A stretch of 64,000 nucleotides of DNA from Segatella copri (GTDB lineage Bacteria > Bacteroidota > Bacteroidia > Bacteroidales > Bacteroidaceae). The stretch spans positions 34,308 to 98,307 of the forward strand of contig NZ_JAHOEA010000006.1 of the NCBI RefSeq assembly GCF_019127135.1, given 5' to 3'. The notes beneath the pieces are model-generated. The model saw nothing but the letters and a program-made list of their open reading frames with translations. It was not told where the DNA came from and searched no databases. Positions 24,691 through 33,518 of the stretch are shown one piece after another. Position 1 is the first letter of the stretch. Each line of letters begins with the position of its first letter. A program made the translations under genes and the position numbers.

Positions 24691-27241
24691 TTTCATTGTC
24701 TTCATCATTAAACTTGCCGTGATAGTCATCTGAGTGTTTGGTGTCGGCAGCTTTTCTCAACCAACGTTTCTTGCATTTCTCCACCAGTGTCAACCGTCGT
24801 CCTTCGTCAGCATTGATATGTGGAGCGATGTCCATCAGCACGTCGATGATGTTGCGCTTGTAGTGCATCATCTTCTCCAACGATACCAAGTCTGCGTATA
24901 TCTTGGTGATTCTGCTGTCCACCTCTCTGGCTATCTCTAACCTATCGCTCGACCATAGCAGATGAAAGGTATCATCGGGGTTATTGTCATCGGCAGGTGC
25001 GCTCTTAGCATATTCGGTGGTTATCTTGCACGATGGATATTCCTGTGCGATTTCCGAGATGCGCTTGTTCACTTCGTCTGCCTTTTCCTGCTCGGTCTTG
25101 CTTGGGTCAAGCGTTATCACATCCACTACCGAGGTGTTGGTGTATTCCGATGTCAGCTCCCAACTGATCTGCAGGATGGCTCTGTGTATCTTGATGCCCA
25201 AGAAATATTTCGGCTTTCGGGCAATCTTCAATGTTGCCTTGAAGGTGATGATGCCGTTGATGTTGGGCATGGTGGCTTTTCGAATGTAAGTATAGCCGCT
25301 CCATGTTCCTTCCCCTTGCCAAGTCAGGTTGTAGGCGCTCTTGCAGTCGTTCATAATGGCTGGTATGCGATAGTAGTCATCCGTCGCCACGTCATTGTCC
25401 TTTCCTGCCTCTGCCTTGGCTTCCTCTATTTTCCTTTGTTTCTGTTGCCATGTGGCAAGTTCTTTGTTCAGTTGTTCGATGGAAGCCATGTTCTTGTTGT
25501 ATTGCTCCCGATACTTGGCTGCATCTTCCACACTTGCATTGGCGATTTGCTTGACAAGTGATTTGTTCTCCGCTTCCAACTGATTGATTTGCGATTGCAA
25601 AGAGGTTATCTTGGCATTGGCTTCCTGCTCCTGCTTATACAAATCTGAGAGGTCAAGGTTGTTCTCTGTCACAGATGTTGTCATGGCGCATTTCTTGCTG
25701 TGGTCATTCAGCGAACCGCCACAACTCTTGCATTTGTATTGTGTGGTGCCTTGCCCCAACTGCACACCGTCGCTGCATGTCACACTAATGGTCACGCTCT
25801 CGCATCCCTTCAGTTTGGCGGCATCGGTTGCCTGATAGTAGTTGCGTGCATCACTGCCTATATAATAGGTATAGCCTTCCTCGTTGTCATTCCATTCGCT
25901 CAACCGGGCTTGCAGTTGTGCCTTGAAGGTGTTCAAGTCCATCGAATAGGAGTCAAAGACTGCCTCATACACTTCTTCTGTCTTGTTCCAACTCTTGTAC
26001 ACCTGTATCTCGTAGGCGTATGCCTTCTGTTTCTGTCCTTTTTTCTTGCTACTGATGATGTAGCTGTTCAACCAATAGCTGATACTGTAGGTAAAGCCAT
26101 CATTCTGGTTGTTGAGCTGTTGCACCCTTGTTCTTGACCATCCTGCATGATTCTCCGAGTTTTGCAGGATAGCTTCCTTTTGGCTATTGTTGGGATAGAA
26201 GTTGGCATCCTTGGTGTTGATTCTGTACCAGTGGTCGCCTTTCAAGATGCTGTTGTCATCGGTGGGCGGTACATAGTCGCACAATTTCTCTCGTCCTTGG
26301 TCTCGTCGGGCGATATACCATCTTTGCGTGTAGTAGTTTCCTGCCGTCTCATCCAGATAGTCCGTCATCCATGAGGTGAGGTTATAGTTGGCAAGAGAGA
26401 AAAGTCCTGCCACGTTGTCCTTGCCTCCAATCATTCCCAAGAGGGTGTTGCCTACGCTCTTGTCGAGACTTTTGAACAGCGAGGAATAGTTATCCACAAT
26501 GTCGATGGCTGCACTGAGCTTGCCTTGGAAGAGGTCGTTGAACTGGCTGCTCTGCAACAGGGCATTGCCGATATTGTTCATTCCTGCTCCTGCAAGGTTG
26601 GCTCCTGCCTTATACAGATTGTCGATGTCGGCTTTCAGATTGTCCACTGTAAAATTGCCTGGCACCTTCGACAAATCGTCCAACATCTTCTTCCAATCCA
26701 CGTTGCCAATCTCTGAAAGTTTCAGTATGGCAGCTATCTCCTGGTTGATTTGTAGAAAGGCGATGTCCGAGAATGTGAGGGTGCTGTTTGTTACCACACT
26801 CTCAAACTGCATGCACAGGTTCTTGGTGTCGTCACATATCTTCATCAGATAGGTTCCCCAATACAGGGCAGTCTGCGGACTTTTCAGCATCATTCCTGCC
26901 ACCGTCCATATCTTCGGCATGATTTTGCCCGACACCATGTTGTAGATACGGCGGTAATAGTAGTTCTCTGTGCAACTGTTCCAGATGCCCAAATCCGTCA
27001 TTGCCTTGCGTTCCAAGAATTTTGAGGCGAAGATGCCGGCACTTGCCACTTCTGCTGCATTATAATGCTTCAAGATGTTCTGCACCTGCTCGTTATAGTA
27101 TGCCTCTGCCACGGCTTCCGTTCCGTATGCAGCTGCCATAGCAGCTACCGTCTGCCTGTCATAGTTCACGCTGTAGTACTGTGCGTCAGCCTTTGCCAAC
27201 ACACAGACTATCAGCATTATGATGGATAGAAGTCGTTTCAT
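24683..27241 (-). CDS. Large exported transfer-operon protein with coiled coil and zinc-ribbon-like motif
   Basis: An 852-residue protein with a signal peptide (residues 1-20, ending KADAQ). Residues about 520-545 hold two Cys pairs (CKSCGGSLNDHSKKC), a possible zinc knuckle. A coiled coil follows at about 550-610. It starts 6 bp below the VirB4 gene. Proteins of this place and size exist in some Bacteroides/Prevotella ICEs, but none has a known biochemical role that I can name. It may be a surface or periplasmic part of the mating apparatus. Confidence 0.7.
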   Translation of the reverse strand: MKRLLSIIMLIVCVLAKADAQYYSVNYDRQTVAAMAAAYGTEAVAEAYYNEQVQNILKHYNAAEVASAGIFASKFLERKAMTDLGIWNSCTENYYYRRIYNMVSGKIMPKIWTVAGMMLKSPQTALYWGTYLMKICDDTKNLCMQFESVVTNSTLTFSDIAFLQINQEIAAILKLSEIGNVDWKKMLDDLSKVPGNFTVDNLKADIDNLYKAGANLAGAGMNNIGNALLQSSQFNDLFQGKLSAAIDIVDNYSSLFKSLDKSVGNTLLGMIGGKDNVAGLFSLANYNLTSWMTDYLDETAGNYYTQRWYIARRDQGREKLCDYVPPTDDNSILKGDHWYRINTKDANFYPNNSQKEAILQNSENHAGWSRTRVQQLNNQNDGFTYSISYWLNSYIISSKKKGQKQKAYAYEIQVYKSWNKTEEVYEAVFDSYSMDLNTFKAQLQARLSEWNDNEEGYTYYIGSDARNYYQATDAAKLKGCESVTISVTCSDGVQLGQGTTQYKCKSCGGSLNDHSKKCAMTTSVTENNLDLSDLYKQEQEANAKITSLQSQINQLEAENKSLVKQIANASVEDAAKYREQYNKNMASIEQLNKELATWQQKQRKIEEAKAEAGKDNDVATDDYYRIPAIMNDCKSAYNLTWQGEGTWSGYTYIRKATMPNINGIITFKATLKIARKPKYFLGIKIHRAILQISWELTSEYTNTSVVDVITLDPSKTEQEKADEVNKRISEIAQEYPSCKITTEYAKSAPADDNNPDDTFHLLWSSDRLEIAREVDSRITKIYADLVSLEKMMHYKRNIIDVLMDIAPHINADEGRRLTLVEKCKKRWLRKAADTKHSDDYHGKFNDEDNENE

Positions 27242-27247
27242 CTTTGA

Positions 27248-29806
27248 TTACTTTTTATTTTCGTTCCCTAAATTCAGTACTTTTCCTGCCTGATTTACCT
27301 TTTGAGCAAAGGCGAGGCTCTTGCTGATACCACTTGCATCCCAATCCCTGCAATAGGCTTCAATAGCTTGCTGATGATTGCATTTCAACTCTCGCTTGTA
27401 TAGCTTCAACGCTTCCTTTTCCGCTCGCTCCGTGGTGTAGGTCATATAGCACTCATGCGGTTCCTCCACACCATACACATTGCTGGTCTGTCCTCGTCTG
27501 ATGAACACTTCACGGAAGAAACTGCGCCCTTCCTTATTCTCCAAACGGTTAATGGTGAAGATTTTCTTGCAGTCCACATCGGTCAAACCGAGTATCGCCT
27601 TGATGGTGTCAAAACGTTCCTTGAACTTGCTTTGGTCGAGCAGCATCACCACATCAGAGTTGTTGATGATGGCTTCCTTAACTATCTCACTTCCGATGAT
27701 GTCCTGTATCTCCTGCGTCACCACACCCACGCTTGCCCAGAATTTTCTGGCGGTCTTATACAGATATTTTATGTATTCCGCCATCATGGGCGAGGCGATG
27801 GCTTTCCATGCCTCCTCGATGATGAGCATCTTTCGGTTCTTTTTGATGCGCATCTTCTGCAGGAACACGTCCATGATGATGAGCGTCACCAGTGGAAAAA
27901 GCAGTGGATCATCCTTGATACTGTCGATTTCGAAGACGATGAAGGTCTCATCAAACAGACTGCTGTCCATATTCTCATTCAGTGTCACATCGTGGCTGCC
28001 TCCTTTATAGAAGTCCTTCAACAGATAGTTGTAGGATGACAGGTCTATGCCATGCAGACCGTTCTCCTCGCATATCTTCGGCAGTCGCTCAGTACTGAAC
28101 TCATAGAAAGTGTTGAAACAGAGGTTGCTCACTCTCTTGGTGGTGAAATAGGCATCGTAATACTCGTTGATGACTTGTTCTATCAGTCTGTCTTCGGTCT
28201 TGCTCACTGTGCCTTGACTTCCTTTCCATATCAGCATCACGAGGTTTTTCAGGAATCCCAACTTTTCGATGTTCCATTCCTCTCGCTTGATTTTGAAAGG
28301 GTTCATCGTGATAGGATGCTCCTCGGTATAGGAAATGTATTTTCCGCCGAAGTATTCACACAGTCCCTCATACGAGTTACCTGTATCTACCAGCACGATG
28401 TCGGTGTCCTGCTCATGGGCTTGGCGCACCATGGAGTTTACATAAAAACTCTTGCCGCTTCCCGAAGGACCGAGGACAAAGAAGTTGCTGTTGTCGGTCA
28501 GCTTATTTCGTCCCTCTTTCCCTGATATGTCGATGGCCACAGGCACTCCTTGACGGTCGGTATAATAGACCATGAATGGCGTGTCCTCGCTATGCACAAT
28601 CTTTTCCTTGTACATCAGGCAGGTGGCAGCATCGCCCAAGGTCAAGAATCGGTCGTAGTCGGCATTCATCCCATAGCAGTTGCCGGGGAAAGAGTTGACA
28701 AACAGTTCCAACTGGTTGTAGGCTCGCTTCGAAATATGGATGCCCATCCTGCCAAAGGCATTTTCCAGATGGTTGGTACACTTTTGTATATCCGTGTCTG
28801 GCTTCACCGTCACTATCAGATTATAGTGGGTATATACCAACAGCTTGTTTTCCCTCGCTATCACCTCCTGCACTCGCTTGATGTCCTCCACGGCTATCAG
28901 ATTGTTTGGGTTGGGCATACTGGCATGGCGATTCTTCTTTTTGTCTAACAGAGCAAGCTCACGCTTCTGATTCGGCACAAAGATGATTTGGTTATACACC
29001 ACACTCTCCACACCAGGAATGCTGTCCACCAATGCTACCAGATCCACTGGCATACTTGTGTTGTTCACCTCGATGTTGGTAAACGGACGGATTTGTGTCG
29101 GCAAGTTGGCGCAATCCACATCCACAAGACTATATACCTTACAGCGTCTGTCACCCATACCTATCATCTCGTCATACACCTTGAATCCTGTCATGCTCAC
29201 CATCTTGTCACGGAAGTTCATGGCAAAGAAACGGTCAACATACAGACTTGCCTCTTGTTTGTTTAAGAACTCTGACTTGATACCGGCATCCTTCAGCTGG
29301 TCTTGCACCTTTCTGATTTTCACTAAGAAATCTCGCCATTTCTTGTTGTCGAAAGACATCAGACGACTCTTCTTGTTCTCCTGCGTAATGGTCAGATAGG
29401 TCATGCTGTCTGTATATTCTCTTCCGTTGAAATAGCGGAAGTAGGATTCTGACAGGAACTCATGGCCTTTGTCACTCTCATCCTTGAACTGTTTTCTGGT
29501 AAAAATGTCCTGCTTGTGCAGGGCATAGCCTTCACCCAGAGTCTGTGCGATGGCAGCAAACAGATTGGTGAACTCATAATAGCTGTCTATATTGGCAGAA
29601 TACTTCTGCACTGGGTTCTCCATTCTCAGGATGGCAGAATACTCTCCAGTCTTTGTATAGAGCACACCGATACCGTCCGTGTCTTCCACGGAGAAGTAGA
29701 TGTCCTGAAAGATTTTCTTCCGCTTGCCACCAGTACCAAAGGCATAAACCGATATGGCCATGCCAATGCAGATTGCCACGAAAAATAAGATTACATATAG
29801 TACCAT
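27248..29806 (-). CDS. traG: VirB4-family conjugation ATPase TraG
   Basis: An 852-residue protein. A hydrophobic helix lies at residues 3-22. The ATPase core starts near 440: FVLGPSGSGKSFYVNSMV is the Walker A region (about 445-462) and MLIIEEAWKAIASPMM the Walker B region (about 658-675). GVVTQEIQDIIGSEIVKEAI fits the VirB4 core. VirB4 ATPases energise channel assembly and substrate transfer. It follows the lipoprotein gene by 6 bp and precedes the large exported protein. Confidence 0.93.
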   Translation of the reverse strand: MVLYVILFFVAICIGMAISVYAFGTGGKRKKIFQDIYFSVEDTDGIGVLYTKTGEYSAILRMENPVQKYSANIDSYYEFTNLFAAIAQTLGEGYALHKQDIFTRKQFKDESDKGHEFLSESYFRYFNGREYTDSMTYLTITQENKKSRLMSFDNKKWRDFLVKIRKVQDQLKDAGIKSEFLNKQEASLYVDRFFAMNFRDKMVSMTGFKVYDEMIGMGDRRCKVYSLVDVDCANLPTQIRPFTNIEVNNTSMPVDLVALVDSIPGVESVVYNQIIFVPNQKRELALLDKKKNRHASMPNPNNLIAVEDIKRVQEVIARENKLLVYTHYNLIVTVKPDTDIQKCTNHLENAFGRMGIHISKRAYNQLELFVNSFPGNCYGMNADYDRFLTLGDAATCLMYKEKIVHSEDTPFMVYYTDRQGVPVAIDISGKEGRNKLTDNSNFFVLGPSGSGKSFYVNSMVRQAHEQDTDIVLVDTGNSYEGLCEYFGGKYISYTEEHPITMNPFKIKREEWNIEKLGFLKNLVMLIWKGSQGTVSKTEDRLIEQVINEYYDAYFTTKRVSNLCFNTFYEFSTERLPKICEENGLHGIDLSSYNYLLKDFYKGGSHDVTLNENMDSSLFDETFIVFEIDSIKDDPLLFPLVTLIIMDVFLQKMRIKKNRKMLIIEEAWKAIASPMMAEYIKYLYKTARKFWASVGVVTQEIQDIIGSEIVKEAIINNSDVVMLLDQSKFKERFDTIKAILGLTDVDCKKIFTINRLENKEGRSFFREVFIRRGQTSNVYGVEEPHECYMTYTTERAEKEALKLYKRELKCNHQQAIEAYCRDWDASGISKSLAFAQKVNQAGKVLNLGNENKK

Positions 29807-29812
29807 ATTCGT

Positions 29813-30124
29813 TTATTCTTCTGTTTCTTCGGATGATTGATGATTTTCTCCCATACTGGATGATTTGTTGTCATTCTCTTGATAAGAGGTATTGTAGCTT
29901 TCTTCGCTATAAAGGGTTGATACACTATCCTTTGCAGTGGAATCCATCCTGTTTGTTTGTGTTTCCACGGTCGCAGGATGTTCTTCTGCCTCTCTCGCCC
30001 AAGCAGCTCTTGCCTTGTCAGCACTCCTCATGGCATCCAATGTGGGTGGCTTGTAGGTCTTGTCCTTGCATGCGGTCAGCAATATGCCAGCCAATGCCAT
30101 AATGATAATGTTCTTTGCTTTCAT
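29813..30124 (-). CDS. Small lipoprotein in the transfer operon
   Basis: About 103 residues from the start at 30124; two upstream Met codons are also possible. The signal peptide ends in a lipobox, GILLTACKD, so the mature protein should begin with a lipid-modified Cys. The rest is hydrophilic, Ser/Glu/Asn rich and probably unstructured. It sits between traF and the VirB4 gene. Small lipoproteins in this position can act in entry exclusion or channel assembly, but nothing in the sequence proves either. Confidence 0.7.
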   Translation of the reverse strand: MKAKNIIIMALAGILLTACKDKTYKPPTLDAMRSADKARAAWAREAEEHPATVETQTNRMDSTAKDSVSTLYSEESYNTSYQENDNKSSSMGENHQSSEETEE

Positions 30125-30180
30125 GCTCATAACCATTCTTTTATATCAAAGATGCGATACTTTCGGCAGAAACAAATAAA

Positions 30181-30216
30181 GGTAGGCCCACACCCTTGGG
30201 GGAGAATGAGCCTACC
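30181..30216 (-). other. Hairpin inside the transfer operon
   Basis: GGTAGGC (30181-30187) pairs with GCCTACC (30210-30216), with extra C/G pairing inside. Read leftward it is followed by TTTATTTGTTT, so it resembles a weak terminator or attenuator between traF and the lipoprotein gene. Confidence 0.4.
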
Positions 30217-30280
30217 AGTCGTTCACTTTCTACTTGTCATCCACATCTTGGTCATGTCGATACTTTTTTGTTTCACATTT

Positions 30281-30583
30281 TTATATGCGCTTGCTGTAGG
30301 CATAGATAAACACTCCTTGGTCGTTCTTCTTGGTATGCATTCCCTTCCGTTGTTTGAACATGATGAGACCTGCACCCGTAGCGATTGCCACGACCAACAC
30401 TATCAGTCCTGCAATGATACCTATCAGACAGTAGGCGGCAATGAAGCCGATGATGGCTCCTCCTGCTGTGGCTGCTGCCCAATAGATGTACCGCCCCTGT
30501 ATTCCCATGAATTCAAGGGGTTTCTGGAGTCCCTTAAATAGTGGGTAGTCTTGGTAGCGGATTTCCTGCTCTTCTCTTGCCAT
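30281..30583 (-). CDS. traF: Conjugative transposon protein TraF (DUF4133)
   Basis: A 100-residue protein with the DUF4133 signature: YPLFKGLQKPLEFMGIQGRY at 13-32, then two membrane helices (about 33-75), then KQRKGMHTKKNDQGVFIYAY. It corresponds to a VirB3-like inner-membrane component. It follows the second TraE-like gene. Confidence 0.92.
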   Translation of the reverse strand: MAREEQEIRYQDYPLFKGLQKPLEFMGIQGRYIYWAAATAGGAIIGFIAAYCLIGIIAGLIVLVVAIATGAGLIMFKQRKGMHTKKNDQGVFIYAYSKRI

Positions 30584-30634
30584 TCTTCACGTCGTTTCTC
30601 ACTTACTGAATATGCACAGAATAACTCTCACTCG

Positions 30635-31012
30635 TTAGTTGGTCACACCGAAGAACAATGGCAATGCCTGTGCTGCTGCCACGAGGAAGATACATGCTCC
30701 TACAATCATCATGATCTTCTTCTTGACATCCTGCTCCTCATTGTTCATGGCGATGTAAACGCTGATGGCACCCACTACGGCAACAACACCTGCAATGGCA
30801 TAACAGAGCTTGACCACAATAGGCACGTATTTGGCTATTTCCTCCGTCACAGTTGTCAAGGCAGTAGTTCCTGCTGTGTAGTCACCTGCCGAGTTTTGCG
30901 CCATGGCAATGCCACCGCCCACAAGGAGCATAAATGCCAATGTCTTCAAGCGTCCTGAAGAGAGAACGCTCTTGGCGGTCTTCTTCAAATGGTTCGTTGT
31001 TTTCTTAAACAT
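30635..31012 (-). CDS. traE: TraE-like pilin-type protein (DUF4134), second copy
   Basis: A 125-residue protein with a signal/membrane segment at about 22-40 (ending GIAMAQ), then two membrane helices. VVKLCYAIAGVVAVVGAISV and MIVGACIFLVAAAQALPLFF fit DUF4134. These proteins are similar in layout to VirB2 pilins. A related 112-residue gene lies just upstream, so the operon carries two such proteins. It is immediately upstream of traF, the usual TraE position. Confidence 0.85.
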   Translation of the reverse strand: MFKKTTNHLKKTAKSVLSSGRLKTLAFMLLVGGGIAMAQNSAGDYTAGTTALTTVTEEIAKYVPIVVKLCYAIAGVVAVVGAISVYIAMNNEEQDVKKKIMMIVGACIFLVAAAQALPLFFGVTN

Positions 31013-31116
31013 TCTTTCTTGTTTTACTTGTTAATGATTCGTTTGGAAACACCTTATTATAATTATATAGAAAGGTGTTGTCGCTTTCACATGATATACT
31101 CTTCTGCAGTTGAGTC

Positions 31117-31455
31117 TTAAATCTGGTAGCCAAAGAATGCCGGGAACAGGATGGATGCGCCTATCATAAACAGACAGGCACCTATCAGCGTCAGTATGGA
31201 CTTGGTAACTCCATCTTCCCCTGTGTTCATCTTGATATATATCTGCAAAGCGGATATAATCACCATCACAGCAGCGACAGCGTATGTCAGATACAGCACA
31301 TACAGCATCATCGTCACCACATAGTCGTGCATCCCTGCCAATGCGTCTGCTCCCCAGCTATAGTCCACATTACCGCATTTGGCTGATGCTGACAGGGGGA
31401 GCAGCGCAAAGACAAAGGAACTTATTACATTCTTTATTATATGGCTAAATTTCAT
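31117..31455 (-). CDS. TraE-like pilin-type protein (DUF4134), first copy
   Basis: A 112-residue protein with a signal peptide ending SASA (about residue 24) and two membrane helices. VLYLTYAVAAVMVIISALQI and ILTLIGACLFMIGASILFPA parallel the downstream copy, including the GAC and terminal FFG patterns. It overlaps the upstream gene by 11 bp, so it is translationally coupled. Two pilin-like subunits could form a mixed fibre, or one may be a divergent duplicate. Confidence 0.78.
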   Translation of the reverse strand: MKFSHIIKNVISSFVFALLPLSASAKCGNVDYSWGADALAGMHDYVVTMMLYVLYLTYAVAAVMVIISALQIYIKMNTGEDGVTKSILTLIGACLFMIGASILFPAFFGYQI

Positions 31456-31981
31456 CCTTGACTGGTATTGTTTTGATGTTTGGTTGTCCTGGTTTTGTCT
31501 CGCCTTGTTTCAATAGGCTCTCCGTGAAGTCGTCCTGCCATAGTCCGTCTATCCATATGGGAGAAGTGGACTCCATCTGCCCATCCATCTTTTCCTGCAA
31601 CGACTCGGCTGCGTTCTTCGGCTTCTGTTGGTTGACATCATTTCCTTCGTCTTCATCAACATCATCTTCTCTGCCGGAAGAATCCGTTTCTGGAGAATAA
31701 CCACTCATTCCGTTGTTCTCTGTTCCCATGCCATAGCCCTCATCGTATGATGTGCCGTCTTGGAAACTCGTGTCGTATTGCTTGTCGGCAACGCTAAAGC
31801 CACCATCGCTTTCGTTGACGGCTACAGCAGCTTCCTCTTCCGTTATGTTGCTGATGTCAAACACCTCCTCATTGCTTTTGGCTTCTTCCTTCTTACCATA
31901 CAGGTCTCTTGTTATCATCACCGCATAGTAAATAGCGTATGCAATGGTAAGGCTGATGGCGAATATCAAAAATGGACTCAT
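31445..31981 (-). CDS. Single-pass membrane protein, first gene of the transfer operon
   Basis: A 178-residue protein. Residues 1-24 form one hydrophobic helix. The rest is strongly acidic (EDDVDEDEGNDVNQQKP in the middle) and probably disordered, ending with a short conserved-looking segment PIWIDGLWQDDFTESLLKQG. No family recognised. It is the first gene below the promoter at 32045-32052 and overlaps the next gene by 11 bp. Confidence 0.65.
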   Translation of the reverse strand: MSPFLIFAISLTIAYAIYYAVMITRDLYGKKEEAKSNEEVFDISNITEEEAAVAVNESDGGFSVADKQYDTSFQDGTSYDEGYGMGTENNGMSGYSPETDSSGREDDVDEDEGNDVNQQKPKNAAESLQEKMDGQMESTSPIWIDGLWQDDFTESLLKQGETKPGQPNIKTIPVKDEI

Positions 31982-32044
31982 ATAATACTTTGTTTTATTG
32001 ATGATTTATACTCTATGCAGTGGCAAAAGTGCCAGTTGCGAGTG

Positions 32045-32052
32045 CAAAGTAA
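32045..32052 (-). promoter_or_regulatory. -7 box for the transfer operon
   Basis: Read leftward TTACTTTG, a 7 of 8 match to TAnnTTTG. The ATG of the first transfer gene lies about 64 bases downstream. The shared 25-bp element is 78 bp upstream, just as at the accessory operon. Confidence 0.5.
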
Positions 32053-32130
32053 AGAGTAAAATCCGACATAAAAGAATTTTGTAAAGTATGGCCATCAAAG
32101 TTTAAGATATATTCAAATTATAATCATATA

Positions 32131-32155
32131 TCATACTCTCAATCATACTTTAATC
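32131..32155 (-). promoter_or_regulatory. Putative ICE operator, copy 2 of 2
   Basis: Identical over 25 bp to 3042-3066, in the same orientation to its operon. Additional ATCATA-type words continue to its left (32123-32135), which may extend the binding site. The rest of the 31982-32420 gap holds this element, the leftward transfer promoter and the rightward IetAS promoter; no gene is seen. Confidence 0.55.
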
Positions 32156-32375
32156 AGCTTCTTCTGTTAGTTTTCGCATATTTCTTCCTTATACTTAGAC
32201 GGATGTTTTTAAGTATAGAATACCTTATCTGTTTAAATCTTGTAATATGTACTTGTTTAATACGAAATATAACATAAAATAGAGGTATTCGTACAGATAT
32301 TTTGATTTTATGTACGTTTTGTGTTAAAAATGAGTTAATGTTTCAATATGTTTGCCGCATTGGATTTTATTTTAT

Positions 32376-32383
32376 TACTTTTG
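32376..32383 (+). promoter_or_regulatory. Promoter of the IetAS-like pair
   Basis: TACTTTTG matches TAnnTTTG, and TTTG at 32351-32354 is spaced 21 bp upstream as the -33 element. The ATG at 32421 is 37 bases beyond the box. Confidence 0.65.
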
Positions 32384-32420
32384 TATTCAAAAAATAATAA
32401 TAACATGTATAACAAGCCAT

Positions 32421-33512
32421 ATGTCATCAGATATATTAAGAATTATAGAAGGAGGATTGAATAACGATAGGAGAAAAATCATAAGTTACTCCAATCGTTT
32501 AGCTACTCGTCTTGAAGCCGAGGGCAACATTCAATTGGCTCGTTGCATCAAAGAGCAAATTCAAAACTCTAACACAAGAAGTTCTGCAACAGCTGATGCC
32601 ATGCGTATGTTACCTTTAGATTCGGACAGCAAATTGCAAATAGTAGAAGTAATTCCCGAAGACTCAACACGTACCAATATTGTCCTTTCTGATAATGTCG
32701 GAAGGCAAGTAGGTGAATTCATTGAGTTGGTGAGGCACAGTGACGAACTGGAACAGGCAGGGGTTAATATGCCTAAGTCCATGCTTCTTTACGGAGCACC
32801 TGGTTGTGGCAAGACCTCTATAGCTCACTATGTCAGTGAAAACACCAATTTACCATTGGTGGTAGCAAGATTGGATGGAATTGTTTCATCACTTCTTGGT
32901 AGTACAGCAAAGAACTTAAGAAAAATATTCAGCTATGCTAGTAGCATGCCATGCATCTTGTTTCTTGACGAATTTGATGCTATAGCCAAGGCACGTGACG
33001 ACAATCACGAGCTGGGAGAACTGAAGCGTGTCATCAACAGCTTGCTTCAAAACATTGACTCCATGCCAACTTCTTGCGTTCTGATTGCAGCAACAAACCA
33101 TCCCGAATTGTTAGACAAGGCCGTTTGGAGACGCTTCACAACAAAAATTGAAGTCGGAATGCCTGATGACGAAGCAAGAAAAAAAATAATTTTGGACTTA
33201 ACATCTGGGTTCAATTGTCCTTTTGTAGAGGATGGACAAAAGATGAAAACGGTTTGTGACTTAACAAAAAAAATGTCTCCCTCTGACATCTCTACGATAT
33301 TTAACAAACTAAAAGTGAAGGGCGTTATCAATGGAAGCAAAGCTATTGAATATGAGGACTTACTTGTTACTATCTTTGAGTTCGAAGGAAAAGACGAAGC
33401 ACAAGATAAACTCATCATGTTCCTTAACACAAACGGAGTTAGTCAAGCCAAGATTGTACAAAAACTAAATATTAGTGCAAGATTGGTCAGAAATGTATTA
33501 TCTAAAAAATAG
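32421..33512 (+). CDS. ietA: AAA+ ATPase of an IetAS-like defence pair
   Basis: The ATG at 32421 (MSSDILRIIEGG) gives 363 residues; the longer frame runs into the promoter. Residues about 120-290 are an AAA+ module: LLYGAPGCGKTSIAHYV (Walker A near 125) and CILFLDEFDAIAKARD (Walker B near 178-189), followed by a sensor region AATNHPELLDKAVWRRF. The C-terminus looks like a winged or HTH helix pair. A subtilase follows after 6 bp. An ATPase followed by an S8 protease is the layout of IetAS, reported as a phage-defence system. I infer function from this pairing. Confidence 0.8.
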   Translation: MSSDILRIIEGGLNNDRRKIISYSNRLATRLEAEGNIQLARCIKEQIQNSNTRSSATADAMRMLPLDSDSKLQIVEVIPEDSTRTNIVLSDNVGRQVGEFIELVRHSDELEQAGVNMPKSMLLYGAPGCGKTSIAHYVSENTNLPLVVARLDGIVSSLLGSTAKNLRKIFSYASSMPCILFLDEFDAIAKARDDNHELGELKRVINSLLQNIDSMPTSCVLIAATNHPELLDKAVWRRFTTKIEVGMPDDEARKKIILDLTSGFNCPFVEDGQKMKTVCDLTKKMSPSDISTIFNKLKVKGVINGSKAIEYEDLLVTIFEFEGKDEAQDKLIMFLNTNGVSQAKIVQKLNISARLVRNVLSKK

Positions 33513-33518
33513 TGAATT

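Noticed and set aside
24691..24729. 13-residue extension of the exported protein gene upstream of traJ's neighbour
   Set aside because: It would overlap the preceding gene by 47 bp; the ATGAGTAA overlap at 24690 is the usual coupled form.
24962..25561. Long rightward frames within the tra genes
   Set aside because: They are mirror frames of well-supported leftward genes, with no ribosome site or recognisable domains.
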